Made by a program: the position numbers and the translations under genes. A DNA stretch of 7,745 bases from Spirochaetales bacterium. GTDB taxonomy: Bacteria > Spirochaetota > Spirochaetia > JAGLYY01. The DNA is taken from positions 1-7,745 of the forward strand of contig JAGLYY010000048.1 in assembly GCA_023131935.1 (NCBI GenBank), written 5' to 3'. Shown one piece after another: positions 6,166 to 7,745 of this stretch. The notes under the pieces are model-generated. The model ran no database searches. It worked only from the letters and a program-made list of their open reading frames with translations, and had not been told where the DNA came from. Positions within the stretch are counted from its first letter, which is position 1. Each line of letters starts with the position of its first letter.

Positions 6166-7584
6166 CTATTCATTAAAAGCAGCGACAATCACTTTATTCC
6201 TTCCGCTTTTTTTTGCTTCATACATAGCCAGATCAGCCTTATTTATAATTTCTCTTGATATTTTTAATTTCTTTTCCCCTTTTGAATATTCATGCGGAGT
6301 AAAGCATGTAACACCAAAACTTGAGGTTACTCTATAGCTCCTCTCATTAATCTTAAATTGTTTTTTTTCCAGCAATTCACGAATTACTTCTGCCTTCTTT
6401 CTTGAATATTCTAAAGAAGCATTATGCAGAAGTATAATAAACTCCTCGCCCCCATATCGGGCCACGGTATCAATCTTCCTTATGTTTTTCTTTAAAAATT
6501 CGGCAATTTCAACCAGCACCCTGTCACCTACCTGATGCCCATAAGTGTCATTTATTTTTTTAAAGTGATCAATATCCATCATAATACATCCAAGAAGATT
6601 TCCACTCCGTTTTGCTCTTTCAATTTCAAACTCAATGATCTCATTAAACTTTCGCCTGTTGAAAAGATCTGTAAGACTGTCCTTTTCAGCCAGCATATTA
6701 AGTTTCTCATTGGCCTGTTTTAATAGCGTTTTTGATTCTTTTAAACGAATGTTCTTCCTGGTCAATTGATAGAGAAATGAAATTAATAAAAGAGTCATTG
6801 CAATACCAATTATCCAGGTAAGCACTCTTTCACAAATCAGGAATTCTGTTTTCTCTGGTTCAAACTTTAAATATAATGTTTTTCCTGATATTTTCACCCA
6901 TCTTTTTCTGCCATTTGATTCATCCGCTATATCACTTCCAATTAAAAGTTCTTTTCCCTCCGATCCGTATAGTCCAATAACATATTTGTTGTATGTCTCT
7001 TCCTGAATATCAAGTTTAAAAATGTGTTCCAAATTCAGAGATGTAAAAAGGGTTTTGCCGGTATTGCCAATAGGAATGCCAATAAATATAAAGGCCGCTC
7101 CATCCGATCTTTTTTCTGTAATAATACTCTGAGATTTCTTTTCCTGTACCGTTTTTATTAAGTTTATTTCGCTTTCACTTAACTGTTTTTTTATATGTTC
7201 ATATTCAATCAGGGGTAATATCTCTGTATCCGCTATAATGTAAAACTCCCATGGCATAAGGTTTTTTACCTTTTTTTTAAGTATTTCCGTATATCCTGGC
7301 CTTGCGGGATTTACGACAAAATCAGCTACTGTTCTTGATCCGCTACATCCCTTCATGAAAAGAAGCTGCACCATCCCGCGAATAAACTCTATAGTAAGTT
7401 CTTCTTCATAACATGCTTTAGCTTCTCTACGTCTGGTTTGACTTATATCAACTATTAAGATAATCGCTACACCAATAATTAATATAATCAGGCTGATTAC
7501 TATACATCTTCTCATACTTTTACTATAAAGAAGCATATTGCTAATTGCAAGGACATAAAAAATAGTTTTATTCTCTAATCTCAT
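6166..7584 (-). CDS. membrane-anchored GGDEF diguanylate cyclase with extracytoplasmic sensor region
   Basis: The 472-residue protein should make cyclic di-GMP from two GTP in the cytoplasm, controlled by a sensor outside the membrane. The first membrane helix is at about 27-47. An extracytoplasmic region at about 48-253 has mixed alpha/beta character (FYIIADT, AAFIFIGIPIG, YVIGLYGSEG) that could be Cache-like, but I cannot assign it. The second helix is at about 254-274, followed by a short coiled-coil-like linker (276-298). The GGDEF domain (about 300-470) has DSLTDLFNRR (302-311), metal-site DIDHFKKINDTYGH (337-350), the active-site loop RYGGEEF (376-382) and an intact inhibitory site RKID (369-372). 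It is therefore predicted to be active and product-inhibited. The start is uncertain: ATG 7582-7584 has no good ribosome site, and ATG 7513-7515 (M24) just before the first helix is an alternative. The gene is much more AT-rich than the operon. No terminator is evident after its stop. Confidence 0.9.
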   Translation of the reverse strand: MRLENKTIFYVLAISNMLLYSKSMRRCIVISLIILIIGVAIILIVDISQTRRREAKACYEEELTIEFIRGMVQLLFMKGCSGSRTVADFVVNPARPGYTEILKKKVKNLMPWEFYIIADTEILPLIEYEHIKKQLSESEINLIKTVQEKKSQSIITEKRSDGAAFIFIGIPIGNTGKTLFTSLNLEHIFKLDIQEETYNKYVIGLYGSEGKELLIGSDIADESNGRKRWVKISGKTLYLKFEPEKTEFLICERVLTWIIGIAMTLLLISFLYQLTRKNIRLKESKTLLKQANEKLNMLAEKDSLTDLFNRRKFNEIIEFEIERAKRSGNLLGCIMMDIDHFKKINDTYGHQVGDRVLVEIAEFLKKNIRKIDTVARYGGEEFIILLHNASLEYSRKKAEVIRELLEKKQFKINERSYRVTSSFGVTCFTPHEYSKGEKKLKISREIINKADLAMYEAKKSGRNKVIVAAFNE

Positions 7585-7705
7585 CTCATTCAGGATTATT
7601 TCTTTCTGGAACCGAACTCAGAATTCTGATAGAAGCGCATAGCTTTACCTGAGAGACATTTACACCAATAGATCAGTGATAGATTAATCAAAGCTCCAAT
7701 ATTAT

Positions 7706-7734
7706 TTTATGTACAGCGCGTTTTAACTTATCAA
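7706..7734 (-). promoter_or_regulatory. weak candidate promoter for the GGDEF gene
   Basis: On the - strand, TTGATA (7734-7729; 5 of 6 matches) is followed by a 17-nt spacer and CATAAA (7711-7706; 4 of 6 matches). The predicted start is near 7699, giving a leader of about 115 nt to the upstream ATG. AT-rich sequence makes chance matches common, so this is tentative. I see nothing else in 7585-7745. Confidence 0.3.
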
Positions 7735-7745
7735 ATCTTTCATTA

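Noticed and set aside
5959..6258. Open + strand frame of 99 codons overlapping the transposase remnant and the GGDEF 3' end
   Set aside because: It is out of frame with the recognisable RAYT motifs, and its tail is antisense to the GGDEF domain.

Overview
The window looks like a chromosomal segment of a diderm bacterium, and I lean towards a free-living spirochaete of the Spirochaeta/Sediminispirochaeta type. The lean rests on the solute-binding protein, which has a non-lipoprotein signal peptide ending in LFAGGSQD, a style I associate with spirochaete binding proteins. It also rests on the secreted PEGA-like/beta-propeller protein. This is inference, and no marker gene in the window fixes the taxon.

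Layout. Positions 1-190 hold a complete tRNA-Phe(GAA) transcription unit on the + strand: a near-consensus sigma-70 promoter, a short leader with a hairpin, the tRNA, and a strong intrinsic terminator. Positions 187-5756 hold a compact five-gene operon on the - strand. In transcription order it encodes a sodium:solute symporter, a NitT/TauT-type periplasmic binding protein, its ABC permease, its ABC ATPase, and a secreted PEGA-like plus YVTN-type seven-bladed beta-propeller protein. Gaps are 18, 14, -17 (overlap) and 3 nt, so the genes are very probably co-transcribed. Upstream of the first gene I see a candidate promoter, an inverted repeat at the predicted transcription start, and a roughly 90-nt leader. 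In that leader the Shine-Dalgarno region can pair with one segment while a competing helix would free it, which is a switch-like arrangement.

Positions 5772-6101 (+ strand) hold a degraded REP-associated tyrosine (Y1/HUH) transposase. It lacks its N-terminal part and its C-terminus, but still carries the HFH motif, the YY motif and, within the reading frame, a 37-nt perfect palindrome with GTAG at its foot. Positions 6166-7584 (- strand) encode an AT-rich membrane-anchored GGDEF diguanylate cyclase with an extracytoplasmic sensor region of unknown ligand.

How the genes may work together. The operon pairs two uptake routes, one ATP-driven with a binding protein and one ion-coupled, with a secreted propeller protein that could bind or sense a ligand at the cell surface. 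The substrate cannot be read from sequence. The region right of about 5760 is clearly more AT-rich than the operon and starts with a transposase remnant, so it may have a separate history. The most novel-looking items are the putative translational switch in the operon leader, the symporter/ABC/propeller combination, and the REP palindrome built into the transposase reading frame.
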